Positions 1 through 10,759 of a stretch of DNA of 64,000 nt are shown here, piece by piece (the first letter of the stretch is position 1; each line of letters begins with the position of its first letter). The notes under the pieces were generated by a model that saw only the letters and a program-made list of their open reading frames with translations, ran no database searches and was not told the DNA's origin. Location of the stretch: the NCBI GenBank assembly GCA_002946415.1, contig NJPS01000032.1, positions 248,001 to 312,000 of the forward strand, given 5' to 3'. The DNA comes from Rutstroemia sp. NJR-2017a BVV2. Its lineage: Eukaryota; Ascomycota; Leotiomycetes; Helotiales; Rutstroemiaceae. A program made the translations under genes and the position numbers.

Positions 1-1763
1 ACGAATACACCGTAGATGGCCAGTGCTAAAGCAAGCTTTCGCAGAATGGTTTTGCGCCAAGGTACAGCCTTTTTCGCGGACTGTCCAAGGAGGCCTTCTT
101 CTTCGTCGTCATCAGGGTCGGTATCATCGTCCTCTTTGGTCAATCTTTGGTGGTGAATAGAGTCTGGGGAAGAAATCTTATAGTAAAAGAGTCCCGGAAG
201 GATAAAACTGATACTTGTGCTCCCTGTACTTCCGACATATGCAAGGACTTTATCAAGTGATGCTACGGTGACAGCTGTAAAGTAACTTAAGGCAATGATG
301 ACGGTGGTAATAATCGCGAATCTGGTTTCGCTGATTGTATCATTCCTTGCTGCTGGTTTTACCGTGCCACCAGCTAGTAAAGGGGCACTTCGCGCGGGCG
401 AGCCATGGGGTGTGCTGCTTCGTTTGAGAGAATTTGGACGCCATTTCAAAACAGCATCAACTGATGCCCGGCATGGGTGCACTTGAAGCGGATAAGAAAA
501 CATAACGAGAATGACAATGGCCGCCTTGGCGATAGTCGAAGCGGTAGATGGTATGTCTAGGATTGTTAGTGCCTGCTAGTGCCAGTACGGTTATAATCAC
601 TTACACATCCCCACAATGTTGCCTTTCACACTGTTGCCAAATGACAGGTAACCAGTGATGGCGACAAGGACATAGATAGAGGCTGCAGTGCCGATACTGG
701 CGACGACGACGCTCGTTGTGCTAGAAAAGAGAGTTAGCAGATTAGAAAACTGGGCGTTATCAATGAGCACCAACCGTTTTGGTGCGTTATCCTTGATCTC
801 GTTCAGGATAGAGAACATCTGCAAACGTCAGAATATTATAGTGTCATCATAGCAGCGGTCTACTCACATTCTGGTGGCACGTATAGGCAAAGACAATCAC
901 AGGGAAGCTCTGTAGAGTTGGGATGATTCCAGCCCATTCGATAACCCTAATCTCCCCTCGATCGGCCATTGTGTCTCCTTTCACGAAATGATATACCACG
1001 AGGATTACAAGATACCCGATAGAGATCAAAGCCACAATACTGGTATACTTCAGAGAATCCAAGCGTCTCAGATAGGACAGTGGAATAACGACAAACCTAT
1101 ACATAAGTCAGCAAAAGGGGCATGAACGAGTGAAGAAGTCACGAGCTTACATGAATACTGTTATCCAAAACTTCCTGTCCATAAGGATTGGTACGGTCTC
1201 TGCTCCCTCACTAAAGCCTCTCACAACTCCTGGCATCAGATCTCCAATAATAATCAGATAGCTAACTCCGACGCCAAAACATTTGATAGCAATAGCCGCA
1301 TCGAAAATAACTGCCGCGTTCGGATACGTAATTTGGGATAGGGCGAAAAAAGAGGATGTTCCTCTGTCAAGATACCTGGAGCACCTAGATTGCAGATACA
1401 ATCCAAACGCAGCGGTTGCACCAGACCATAGTATAACAATCGTCCCGAGTAATATTCCCATATGTGACATAGCTAATGGCATGGCAAGTGTGCCGGCACC
1501 AACGACTGGGGTACGTCAGCGAAAGTTCGGAGGAGAATTCCGCGGAGAACATACTTGTGTTAAGAAGATTGACATTGCTGCTCAGCCAAGATGCCTGGCC
1601 ATGTCCTAGATGTAGCTCCTTGATAATGCGACTTGATTTCCTCCTGTGCAGAGATCAGTCTACAGACTCCAATTGTTCTCTTACTCCGCCATGCTTACCG
1701 TGGATTGCGACCAGAGTCTGAGGAAGTGCCGCTGGGGCCACCGATCGTAGCGTACGAAGACAT
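1..1763 (-). CDS. Vacuolar amino-acid transporter, AVT5/6-like (C-terminus outside window)
   Basis: Multi-pass transporter of the amino acid/auxin permease family (Aa_trans), expected to move amino acids across the vacuolar membrane. The start at 1763 reads MSSYATIGGPSG. Five short introns separate exons that join in frame. Exon 2 carries QASWLSSNVNLLNT, which continues across an intron into VGAGTLAMPLAMSHMGILLG, the hallmark first helix of AVT proteins. Further hydrophobic helices follow (around 1147-1482, 847-1104 and 597-824), with SYPLQVHPCRASVDAVLKWRP near 500-400. An acidic loop (DDDTDPDDDEEEGLLG) lies before the last helix pair. The coding frame is still open at base 1, so the last helix and the stop are missing. 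The gene is transcribed divergently from the RO-10 gene. Family is clear; substrate and exact paralogue (AVT5, 6 or 7) are not. Confidence 0.85.
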
Positions 1764-2174
1764 CTTATAATGCCACTCCCTCTCTTGCTTCCTCCAGTGT
1801 TTCGTAGGATCCGTCGTCGATACGAAAAGTCGGTCGTGTGAGAAGCTGTCGCAAAACTGTCCTAAGCTCCTATTCCTTCATGCATAACTGCGCAGAAATC
1901 CCTTTCTATAGATACCCTAATTTCGATTGTATCACTATCTCCGGCAGATATTCGTGATTATAGAACAGATGGATGGAATAATTGAGAGCGGATGTTCCGT
2001 TGCGCAATATGATGTTAATCGCACCTAATCTAATGTTATGCAGCGGTTGGTGTTAACCGGACGTTGCCGGTGCCAAGAACCTTATCCTCAGCCTTGCAGA
2101 ACCAATGCAACTTTTATCTCCTTTTCCCCAGATTCCATAAAACACCGCCCAATACCAGATGCAAGTCTACGGCA
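1764..2174. promoter_or_regulatory. Divergent intergenic region, transporter / RO-10
   Basis: 411 bases between two start codons facing away from each other. It must hold both promoters. I see no coding frame with family similarity and no distinctive repeat. Confidence 0.4.
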
Positions 2175-2843
2175 ATGGATAATACCTTCGACAAGACCGC
2201 CGTGGAGACAATCGATCTCTTGGAAGCACGTCTGCGGAGAATAGAATATGCTATTTGCGGTCATGTTGACAGCGCGGCTATTTCAAGTTCGGAGGCATCT
2301 GCCTTTGAACGACTTTCAAATTTAGAGCATACTCTCCACCAACTTGCCTCGAAATCCAGAGTCATCCAAGATCTACTACACTTGCGTGGGTATCACAGTA
2401 TCAATGAGTTAAAATACTATCGCTGATAGTTCCTAGATGCGAAATACCCCGACCTCTTCCAATCCATAAGCCCTGATCAATTGCCTACTTCTCTTGACAC
2501 CTCAAGTATCTTATCGATCATCTTAGCATCTGCCAGTTCATATCCATCAACTGCCTCACGATTGACTTCTATTCTTGATGTACCAGTCCCATCAGCAGAG
2601 GTTTCCGCTCAACTTATTGAATTACAACCACGGGTCGCGAAAGTTGAAGCTCTCCAAGCAGCACAAAGTGCAGACATGGCGGCACTGAGACAGAGAACAG
2701 CAGCGGTCATTCAGCGTTGGTATGCTGTGGATATACTACGAACTGGTGAAAGCTGGGCAGAGCTGGAAGGAAGAGTAGAGCAAGTGGAGCAAAAGGTCCG
2801 AAGGGCAGCATTGGTGAAACGACTAGATGACGACATAGCATGA
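2175..2843 (+). CDS. ro-10: Nuclear distribution protein RO-10 (dynactin p24/DCTN3-like subunit)
   Basis: Small coiled-coil subunit of the dynactin shoulder, needed with dynein for nuclear movement in hyphae. Exon 1 (2175-2385) begins MDNTFDKTAVETIDLLEARL, and exon 2 (2437-2843) begins inside HAKYPDLF. The 51-base intron 2386-2436 restores the phase and joins LLHL to HAKYPDLFQSISP, the conserved core of this family. The product is 205 residues, the usual size, and mostly helical with heptad-like segments (LQPRVAKVEALQAAQSADM; LEGRVEQVEQKVRR). An upstream in-frame leader exists, but 2175 is the first ATG matching the family N-terminus. The match is from recall of Neurospora RO-10 and DCTN3. 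Confidence 0.8.
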
Positions 2844-3794
2844 TGGTGAGATATTTGTTCTGGTAACATGAAGTTAAGTTCGTGTGAAGCTTGGGACTTT
2901 CGAGTAGGTGAGAAAACAGGTCAAGCTGGCTCCGGAATCAAGGCGGACGTCATCAGGAGAATGAATTAGGAACATCGACGCTCTCAGGTGATACCAACAC
3001 ACCAAGACGATATATCGTCTCTACAGTCAGTTGATATGAAACGATTACTGCAAGGCTGTATCATTGTATCCGATGAGATGGAACAGCCCAGGATCTTGTA
3101 TGATCCGTGTCTCGGGATGGGTGTGAGCATGGAGCAGTCCGAGCAAGCTATAGAAGCTACAAACACCTCTGTGCCATGTTTTGTATGATCACAACTCAAT
3201 GCAAAAACATGAAGATCATTACCTCCAGTTCAAGCAGCAGTTGTTAGTCTAAGCGCAATGTTTTTTGCATTCGCCGTGGCTATCAGATTGGAAGAACTTT
3301 CACGTATCTAAATAGGCATATTTAGCGCATGATAACTATTGGTGATGCTTTGTCCAACGGTTTGATGACACGAACACTTGCATTGAGCTTGGGATGTCGT
3401 AGGATGTGTTGAAGTCCTTGGAGTACTTTGGCCTTCCAAAGGAAAACTCTCGGACTGACGCATCTTCCATCAAGGTCCGCAAATCTTCCCTCTTGCGAAA
3501 GCATAAGCCACCAGCCACGATGAGATATGCCGGGAGGCGTTCGGAGTATGGCAAAAGAAACGGGGTTTGGATTTGATATGTACACTTTTCGCTATGAAAT
3601 TGGTAAGAACAGTGAAGTACTGAACTTTGACCCGCACTGTAACCTGAAGCTCTCGGAAAGCTCGAGACACTTAGCCCCTTAGTTCCTTGCTTTTCCCATA
3701 TATATCTTGACAATAGCCGTCACGCTGTCTGTCTTGTGCAAGGCCACAAGCATTGGTATTGCTAGCGCTGGAGCCCCATCAACTTCGAAAGTAC
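2844..3794. other. Intergenic, no gene seen
   Basis: 950 bases between the convergent RO-10 and rhodopsin-domain genes. Small open frames occur on both strands (for example 3336-3713 minus), but none shows a domain, signal peptide or supporting splice pattern. It probably contains the two 3' UTRs. Confidence 0.5.
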
Positions 3795-5368
3795 CTAGGA
3801 AGGAACGCTGTGCACCAGTTCAATCTCCGACTCGTCTCCACAACTATGTTCACTTCTGGCAACCCCTCTACTATCATAATGCCTGACTGTCCTGGTCATC
3901 ACAGAGTCCGATGGTATCTTCCTTTTGTCCGCCATAATGCTTGGCGGAATATTTTCGGTGTGTTCCTCTTCCGCTCGAGATATGGATGTGAGGGGAGCAC
4001 TATAGTTGTCTTTGTCCACCGTGTCCTCGAGGGAATATAGACCAATCTTGCCCTTACGTCCGCTGGAACCGAATGTACGAATCGGATTTTGTACATATCT
4101 GCTATGCCCTACACTCGGCGGCATATTCCTCCATCTTTTCGGGAGGAATTTGGAAAACCAAGAATAAATCACTGGCAAACTGGCGCAAATTATCACTAGG
4201 TCCGTCTCCAATATTGCGGTGAAAATAACCTCACCTCGAGATCTCGCAATGTCATCACTGTTTAGTCATAATTAGCATGTGCATCTCACCAACGCGCTTA
4301 CAAACTAGGAGGAGAGTAATACTCCAGGATCTAGTATGGTTTTTTAAGGCTGAAACCCAGAAACTGAAGTTATTAAGTAATTAAGGAGATAGAGAACGTT
4401 ACCTATTTATTGCTTCAAGGCGCCATGAGGCTATAGACGCAACGCTATATGCTTGTGATTAGTTCCAGGTGTGGTCTCACTTTCGAAAGTATCAGGGAAC
4501 GATATTAGACGATGAGTACTGACCTTAATCCAAAGGCAAAGAGACACGTAAGAGCGATTTTATTCTCACGCTTCATCTTGAGGCCCCATATCAATGGCAT
4601 GGGAAGAGCCAGGGTTATGACATCGCTGCAGATGCTCAAGATGCACGCTGCCTGGTACGGCGGTTTACGATCGCCACACGTTCCTTTTCCCCCCAATTCC
4701 CAGTTCAAACTCACAGGACGGCATGTGAAGATGTCCCAGAGCGTAATTGCAACGATGGCGGTAGTTGATATAGCCATAAAGCCTGTAGTTACCCGCTGCA
4801 TGGTACAATGAGGGAATGCGCGAATATAGAAGAATAGGGTGCCCAGCCTAGATGTAGCGATGCCAATCGCGTACAAAATAGAATTAGCAATGTTTGTCTG
4901 TCATGTTCAAGTTAGCCAGATGATAAAATGACATTGTATATGGCTACTGGTATGCAAAGTCCTCAGAGCGATGATTGCTTACCTTTCCTTCAAATTCATA
5001 ATTCACAAGGGTTTCCTCAATCGGGTATCCGAGCCCACTTTTAGCCACTTCAGAATTGGTAAGTAGATGTCGTTTGAGAATAGGGATAGAGAGTCTGGCG
5101 CACCCAAAGTAAAGATTATGACAATTGATGTTGAAGCTGCAGCGGCAAGAATGACAAAGATATCATCAAAGCCTAGTTGTATTTTTTGGACGAGCCTGTT
5201 TACAATTCGCAGGCCCAGAATGGCTAACGTCAATACCTGGAAAATATAAGCTGCAATTAGTAATCTCTTAGATTCAGACGTGACAGGAAATTCAACAAAG
5301 CCCATGGCTTCCTCAATGACAAGAGCTGGATGATCGAAGTTAATCTTTGTAGTAGAAAGTGTTGCCAA
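3795..5368 (-). CDS. Fungal rhodopsin-domain integral membrane protein (Pth11-like)
   Basis: Seven-helix membrane protein of the fungal 'rhodopsin domain' family (formerly grouped with CFEM/Pth11-like receptors). It is not a retinal pump, and its function is generally unknown. Five exons in phase give 402 residues: 5104-5368, 4983-5047, 4524-4897, 4403-4444 and 3795-4257. Diagnostic pieces are GLRIVNRLVQKIQLGFDDIFVIL (helices 1-2, loop GFDD), a short exon SGLGYPIEETLVNYEFEGK, LFFYIRAFPH, WDIFTCRPVSLNW, and ETDLVIICASLPVIYSWF. The hydrophilic tail (last about 120 residues) is charged and Ser-rich, likely cytoplasmic. All splice phases agree, so the gene looks intact. It lies at the border of the relic PKS cluster; such genes are common neighbours of fungal metabolite clusters, but membership is only inferred. 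Confidence 0.8.
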
Positions 5369-6210
5369 AGACGGCCAAGCAATTTAAAAGGAAAAACAAG
5401 TAGCAACAGCCTTGCAGCATTGGGAAATTGAGCCTCAAATTTGTCACATTCATAACCCTGAATTGTTTCACAGCATATAAGGCCGAGCAGATCGAAGTAT
5501 CATGTGTGGGGACGGAATAGCTGTACCTTTCAAGGCAAACACTTTACTAAAAGTTACCATAGTAGCAACTGTTTGGTAGTCTTTACTACTATCCGAAATA
5601 GTCAGCGAAACATGGTTCGCCAATAGAAAAATTCTTGTACCCACTCACCTTCCTTTCGCTGCAACCCTCTCCACTTTTTCGATTTACTTGTAGCTAGGCC
5701 ACACATCAGCGCCAATTACCTCCCTCTCCCGGCCCTTTAAACATGAGAGCACACCATTTCTCCATTCATATCTTCTCCTCCCAGGTGGAATATTGGTTTG
5801 CAGTTGATTGTGTCAATCAAATTCTGGTCGCCGAAACTGGTACAAGATGCATATTACTGGGAATTGGGTGCATATTTCAGCAAGGATATATTCGTGCCAC
5901 CTTGGACCCTTGTGATACAGCACCGAATGATCCATCTCAGTTCAAGCCTGTGAATACATTGATCTGCATGAGGCACAGAACTTCTGTGTGTAAGCAAGAA
6001 CCTGGAGATACTGGCACCAAGCAAGAAATGAACATGACACTGACATACATTGGTGAACTGTTTTCCTCGGCAGTATCATCCAGATCGCTTGTGACATTGA
6101 CATTGAAGACCTTTACGTAGGTATAAATATTGGTGCTGTTCCGCATGAAATCCATAAACTCTTATTGCATCTTGGTAGAAGCCAACCTATTCCAACCTAC
6201 TGTCGAAGCC
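5369..6210. promoter_or_regulatory. Divergent intergenic region, rhodopsin-domain protein / methyltransferase
   Basis: 842 bases between divergent starts. An open frame at 5743-6120 (125 codons) has no family match, and I take it as chance. No repeat stands out. Confidence 0.35.
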
Positions 6211-7259
6211 ATGGCCTCGAAAACCGACTATGTATTCACACGAGACTTCGTTGACAATAACCGGTTCGTGTGCCCTGATTCCTCGCTCAGTAGCCACTTG
6301 TGCAATACTGATAAATCCAAGCATAAATTTGCAGCACTATCTCTGGATAGAACTATTTGGTTATCTGGTACATCCGAAGTTGGATACTCAGCAGTCGCAT
6401 CTAAGGATCGCTGATGTCGGGACAGGAACAGGGTAAATATGATCCTATACCATCCTGTTCTAGAGTACTCTTTACAGACTGTGCTGATAGCTGGAAAGTA
6501 TTTGGCTCACTGACCTAAAGGCACGGGTACCGCCAACGACAATCTTAGATGGGCTGGACATTTCCTTCGATGCGGCGCCACCATCGGAGTGGCTGCCGGC
6601 GAATGTAACCCTTCGTCAATGGGATGTTATGAAAGATGTCCCGGAGGATCTTGTCGAACAATATGATGTGGTGCATATCCGGAACTTCTCCTTCGTCTTG
6701 CAGAATGACGATATCCCAAAGGTTCTCGAACGCCTCGTAAAGCTGACAAGTGAGTTTCTCTTCCGGCATACCACTTCCGGCATACAAGCCTTCTTCGACC
6801 CCACCCTCAAAACACAGTGTGCATGTTCAGAAACATTCTAACTGTTGGGTCACAGAGCCAGGGGGGTACATCCAGTGGGGCGAACCTGATGTATCGTCCT
6901 TCCGCATCGAGAAGACGAGGCCCGACAATAAGGTTGATGCATTGCGTCGCCTCATGCAGATATCTCAACCGCAAGACTCCAGACTCAGTCCGACCTGGGT
7001 CCCCAAGCTCCCGGGTCTCTTCTCCAGTGCTGGACTGGAGGAGGTCGAATCTGATGTGCGCGATGCTGCGCCGCACCTGGCTATAGCCATGCATGAATGT
7101 AATCTGATCATCCATGAACTGATTGCGCGTAAGTCCCAAAATGAGCAGGTGGCGCAGGGCATAAAAGAGCTGTTACCCGAGGTGGCCTCCGAAACTAGGG
7201 ATGGCTCTTGTTGGGCATTTACACGATGGACTGTTACTGGAAGGAAGCCGATGGCATAA
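6211..7259 (+). CDS. Class I SAM-dependent methyltransferase (LaeA/UMTA-like)
   Basis: Predicted S-adenosylmethionine-dependent methyltransferase. Four exons join in phase (6211-6263, 6322-6432, 6499-6749, 6856-7259) to give 272 residues. The start reads MASKTDYVFTRDFVDNNR and runs into INLQHYLWIELFGYLVHP, the N-terminal signature of the fungal TAM/LaeA-like group. Motif I is ADVGTGTGIWL, the acidic post-I loop is LDGLDISF, and the motif II/III area has YDVVHIRNFSFV followed by LTKPGGYIQWGEP. No stop codon or frame break is seen, in contrast to the hydrolase and PKS next door. It could be a tailoring O- or N-methyltransferase of the cluster, or a regulator-like LaeA relative. The sequence does not decide which, and the substrate is unknown. 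Confidence 0.8.
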
Positions 7260-7808
7260 GCTAGGGTCTCTCTACATGCTGTAGGAGAAAAACGATGTCG
7301 GAAATATGCAGTTGGAAATGGTCCGTGCGCATTCTAATATCTGCTACGCGCCGTCGCTTAATCGTGGCACACCAAAACAGATTTGAGAGGTGCTTTTAAT
7401 TCGAGATAATTAAAGAAGTTGAGATTTTTGATATCTGAAAGTTAATGTCGACTGTACATCTGAAAAAACATTCGTGCGATTTTTCAGGTAGTTTTAGTGT
7501 AATAATTCAGAAAGTTATAACAAGTAGGCCGTATAGCTTCTTGGTGTGCCACTACTAAACGAACGCGCGTGTTTCCGCGCCGCGAATCTAGGTCTTTCGA
7601 TATAATTTCGCATATGCGCTGGAATGTCTCCCTCATACGAAGTATTGTGTAATACATACAAATTCATAGACCCATTACGACCCACAACCCCGCAATTATG
7701 GAAAAGGTCTCCCGAAGGAGACCTTTGCCCATTTTCCCACTACCCTTTTATCCACCAGGTTAAGATTTCGGTTTGAAATCGGAGGGGAACAGCTTAGATA
7801 AAGCTCTA
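7260..7808. other. Convergent intergenic, methyltransferase / FSH1 relic
   Basis: 549 bases holding the two 3' ends and the inverted-repeat element at 7346-7570. An oligo-stem GGTCTCC..GGAGACC lies near 7706-7722. No gene seen. Confidence 0.45.
7346..7570. repeat. Candidate MITE: 225-bp element with 30-nt imperfect terminal inverted repeats
   Basis: The 12-mer GTGGCACACCAA at 7364-7375 has its exact reverse complement at 7541-7552. Extending outward, 7346-7363 and 7553-7570 still match at 13 of 18 positions, so the arms are about 25/30 identical. The 165-base interior is AT-rich and non-coding. No clear target-site duplication is seen. Size and structure fit a miniature inverted-repeat element; a transcribed hairpin is an alternative. 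Confidence 0.5.
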
Positions 7809-8635
7809 TCAAGCTATGATTTTCCGTATCGCATTTGCAATAGCCAACAATCCATTTCCTGTTGCAGGAACACCATGTCCAGCACTATATTGAATTTCGA
7901 TTCTGTTTTCCTCGTTGCACATGCGTATCAACTGTTCGCTTTGCCCCGGATAGTCCACATCCTGGGGGCTCCATGCGTGAACAGTGGGTATTTGGATTTT
8001 AGTGCGTTCAGTCATGCAATCAGCCTGCATATAGCGCTTATTCCCGTGTTCCAGTTCATGGCAGTTATAGGGCAATGTCCCGCATAAGAAGATAGCTGAT
8101 CTGATTCGTAATTGACTGCGGTCATTGCGCAGCAAAAGCGTTGCGAGCAAGGCCGCACCGAGCGAGAAGCCAAGGACAGCGTCAAATGGGCCATTTTCTT
8201 CGACGTACTCGGTCAGGTCCTTCACTGCCGACAGAGCGCTTGAAGCTTACCCATCGATGTAAGAATAGCAGATTTGGTCATCTCCAAACACGTCTCGAAT
8301 GCCTAGAGCCGCTGGCCAGTGGTATGACCCCTCAACAAAGTCGGAGTCGTACTTAGTCCCCATCTCATACCGTAGTGGAGCTGAAGGTGGTGTGTTCTAG
8401 TTAGTATACATGTACTTTTACTTATCCCAGGTCCCGAAGACTAGGTACTTCGGTAGAGTAGAGCTTACCGGTCTGAGCCTCGAATATCTGCAAAATTTTG
8501 GTAAGACCACTTATAAAAAACACTGGACGAATCAAAATGGGCTGTATAACTGACCTCGCTATTGGTTCCTATACCGTGAAGACAGAGAATCTTGAATTTG
8601 GAACAAGAAGGACGACTTGGGTTTGCAGATATCAT
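7809..8635 (-). pseudogene. Broken FSH1-family serine hydrolase (LovG-like), in-frame stop
   Basis: Relic of an alpha/beta-hydrolase of the FSH1 family, which includes LovG-type enzymes that release polyketides from HR-PKSs. Exons 8555-8635, 8469-8487 and 7809-8380 join in perfect phase (224 codons including the terminal stop). The first reads MISANPSRPSCSKFKILCLH and continues GIGTNSE. Exon 2 gives IFEAQT, and exon 3 gives APLRYEMGTKYDSDFVEG. The nucleophile motif GFSLGA, a late Asp (SPQDVDYPGQ) and the His of AGHGVP are present. However, codon 78 (8247-8249) is TAA, lying between SYIDG and ASSALSAVKDL, and the frame is unchanged across it. The only intron that could remove it would be 26 nt, too short to splice. 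The gene was therefore probably lost by one nonsense change. A 138-codon fragment with the catalytic residues remains open downstream. Confidence 0.75.
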
Positions 8636-9058
8636 GTCTGTAGATGTCGACCGGCCAAGAATACTTTAGATGGAATTTGGGGGGGAACCAAGATGCAGAA
8701 AATCGTCAATTAATATCCAGTAGCCAGGTGGACAATTCTTTAACCATCGGATCTAAAATCCCGCCTTACTTGCACTTCATTCTAACGCTTTGTATCTACA
8801 CTCTATTCCAAGTCCCACTCGCAGTAAAGAAATGCCCTGGGAGAAAGGCGTTCCTTGATTGGGGAATCTCACATCACCACTTCTTCGATGCAACAGGCCG
8901 CGATATTGCCCGAAAAAGGAAGGATGAGCAAAATAGTGAGTGCGCCCTTGCCCTTTAGCAAGGAGCCTCTAGATATTATCCAAGATACTTAAAACGGGTT
9001 GAAATTATCTATTTTTGTGCTCATTATTGTATCCAAGTGTCGATAAGCAATCCGCATC
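8636..9058. promoter_or_regulatory. Divergent region between hydrolase relic and PKS relic
   Basis: 423 bases between two divergent starts, probably the former shared promoter of the polyketide synthase and its hydrolase. No binding site could be assigned by eye. Short open frames here have no family match. Confidence 0.35.
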
Positions 9059-10759
9059 ATGGAAGGAACTGACTCTGGGAGAGATTCTCTGCCATGTGCC
9101 ATTATTGGTTTGGCGTTCGAGTTTCCCCAGGATGCCACATCTGTCGAGGCGATTGAACATCGATGCGTTTTATCATCCAGATGATAACCGCCCCAGTTCA
9201 GTGAGCGAATATGAGGATCGTGATTGCCCTAAATTAATCAAAGATAGATACTGTTGAGATGCGGCAACTTTGTGACAGAAGACTTGGGCTCCTTTGATGC
9301 TCCATTCTTTTCAATCACTCCTGCAGAAGCAGCACGTATGGATCCTCAGCAACGTCGATTGCTCGAAACTACATTTCATGCTTTGGAAGACGGTAAGTGA
9401 TTCGATTTAGACACCATGGAATATACACAACTAACACGAATTCCGCGGGTATTCCGATGGCACAGTGCGCTGGATCAGACACTTCCGTGTATACGGGGTG
9501 CTTTACCAACGACTATTTGAGCATTTTGCAGCAAGACTACGAATCTGAACAAAGACATGCAGCAATGAAAATCGCTCCTTCAATGCTGGCAAACCGACTA
9601 AGCTGGTTCTTCAACTTCAAATGGACATCCATGAACCTGGATTCAGCTTGCTCGAGTAGTCTTCTCGCCTTACATCTGGCATGTAATGATCTGCGAACTC
9701 GCAGTTCGTCCATGGTTAGTATTACCAACAGCTATATCACTTCATTGATACTTGACTGATAGATCTACTATTAGGCCATGGTGGGGGGAGCAAACTTTGT
9801 ATATCATCCAAACTTCATGAAAATGATGTCAGACTTCAATTTCCTGTCCCCAGACGGCCGCTGCTGGAGTTTCGACCAGCGTGCCAACGGCTATGCGCGT
9901 AAGAAAATCAATCATTGTTTCCTTTTCTTTTTATCCGGTCCGCTTTATTTGATGCCATGAGCTCTCGTCGGCGCAAGCGTGCACCCAGGACAAAACAAAA
10001 ACTAAAGCATGATTTTTATAGGTGGGGAAGGCATTGCAGTGCTCATGGAACAGGCACACCTGTTGAGGATCCCATTGAAGCGAACGCCATCAGTACAGCT
10101 TTTCGCTCCTGCCGAAGTATGGATGACCCACTGTACATCGGTGCTGTGAAGGCAAACATTGGTCATCTGGGAGGTTGTAGTGGGCTAGCCGGGATAATCA
10201 AAGCTGTTTTGGTATTGGAAAAGGCAATTGTTCCCCCCATTGCGGGATTCGATGTACTTAATTCACAAGTAAATGCAGATCGACGCAACTTGCACGTGAG
10301 TATCTGTACCGAGACTTCGGTTTTCTTGTGTTGTTTTATGCTCACATTATCAGTTCCCACGCGACTTGGTCCCTTGGCCGGTGAAAAGTCTTCGCCGAGC
10401 CTGTGTGAGTACTTCCTACCCCGAATTCCAATCGGTGCTAATGCTGGCAATTCAGGTAAACTCGTTTGGCTTCGGTGGAACAAACGCGATAGCAATCCTC
10501 GATGATGCGTACCACTATCTAAAGCTCAACGGTCTATCTGGATATCACAAAACTGTTCAACATCCAATGGCCAGCAGCACTACACTCACCATTGGAAAAA
10601 GCTTGCCAGACATGCTGAACGGCTCTATCGAATCATGTAAACTACCAACAAGCGTGCCTAATTCGACAAATCCAAAAATACTCGTCTGTTCTGCCACTGA
10701 ATTATCGAGCGCTCAAGCGCTCTCTGAGACCCCTTCACCAACACATCCAGAGAGACTCG

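Noticed and set aside
3336..3713. 126-codon minus-strand frame
   Set aside because: Composition and lack of motifs suggest chance; no splice partners found.
5743..6120. 125-codon open frame upstream of the methyltransferase
   Set aside because: No domain, no similarity recalled, and it lies in the promoter region; likely chance.
8221..8252. A 26-nt intron that would remove the stop in the FSH1-like gene
   Set aside because: Below any intron length seen here (shortest about 42 nt), and the frame is already continuous without removal.
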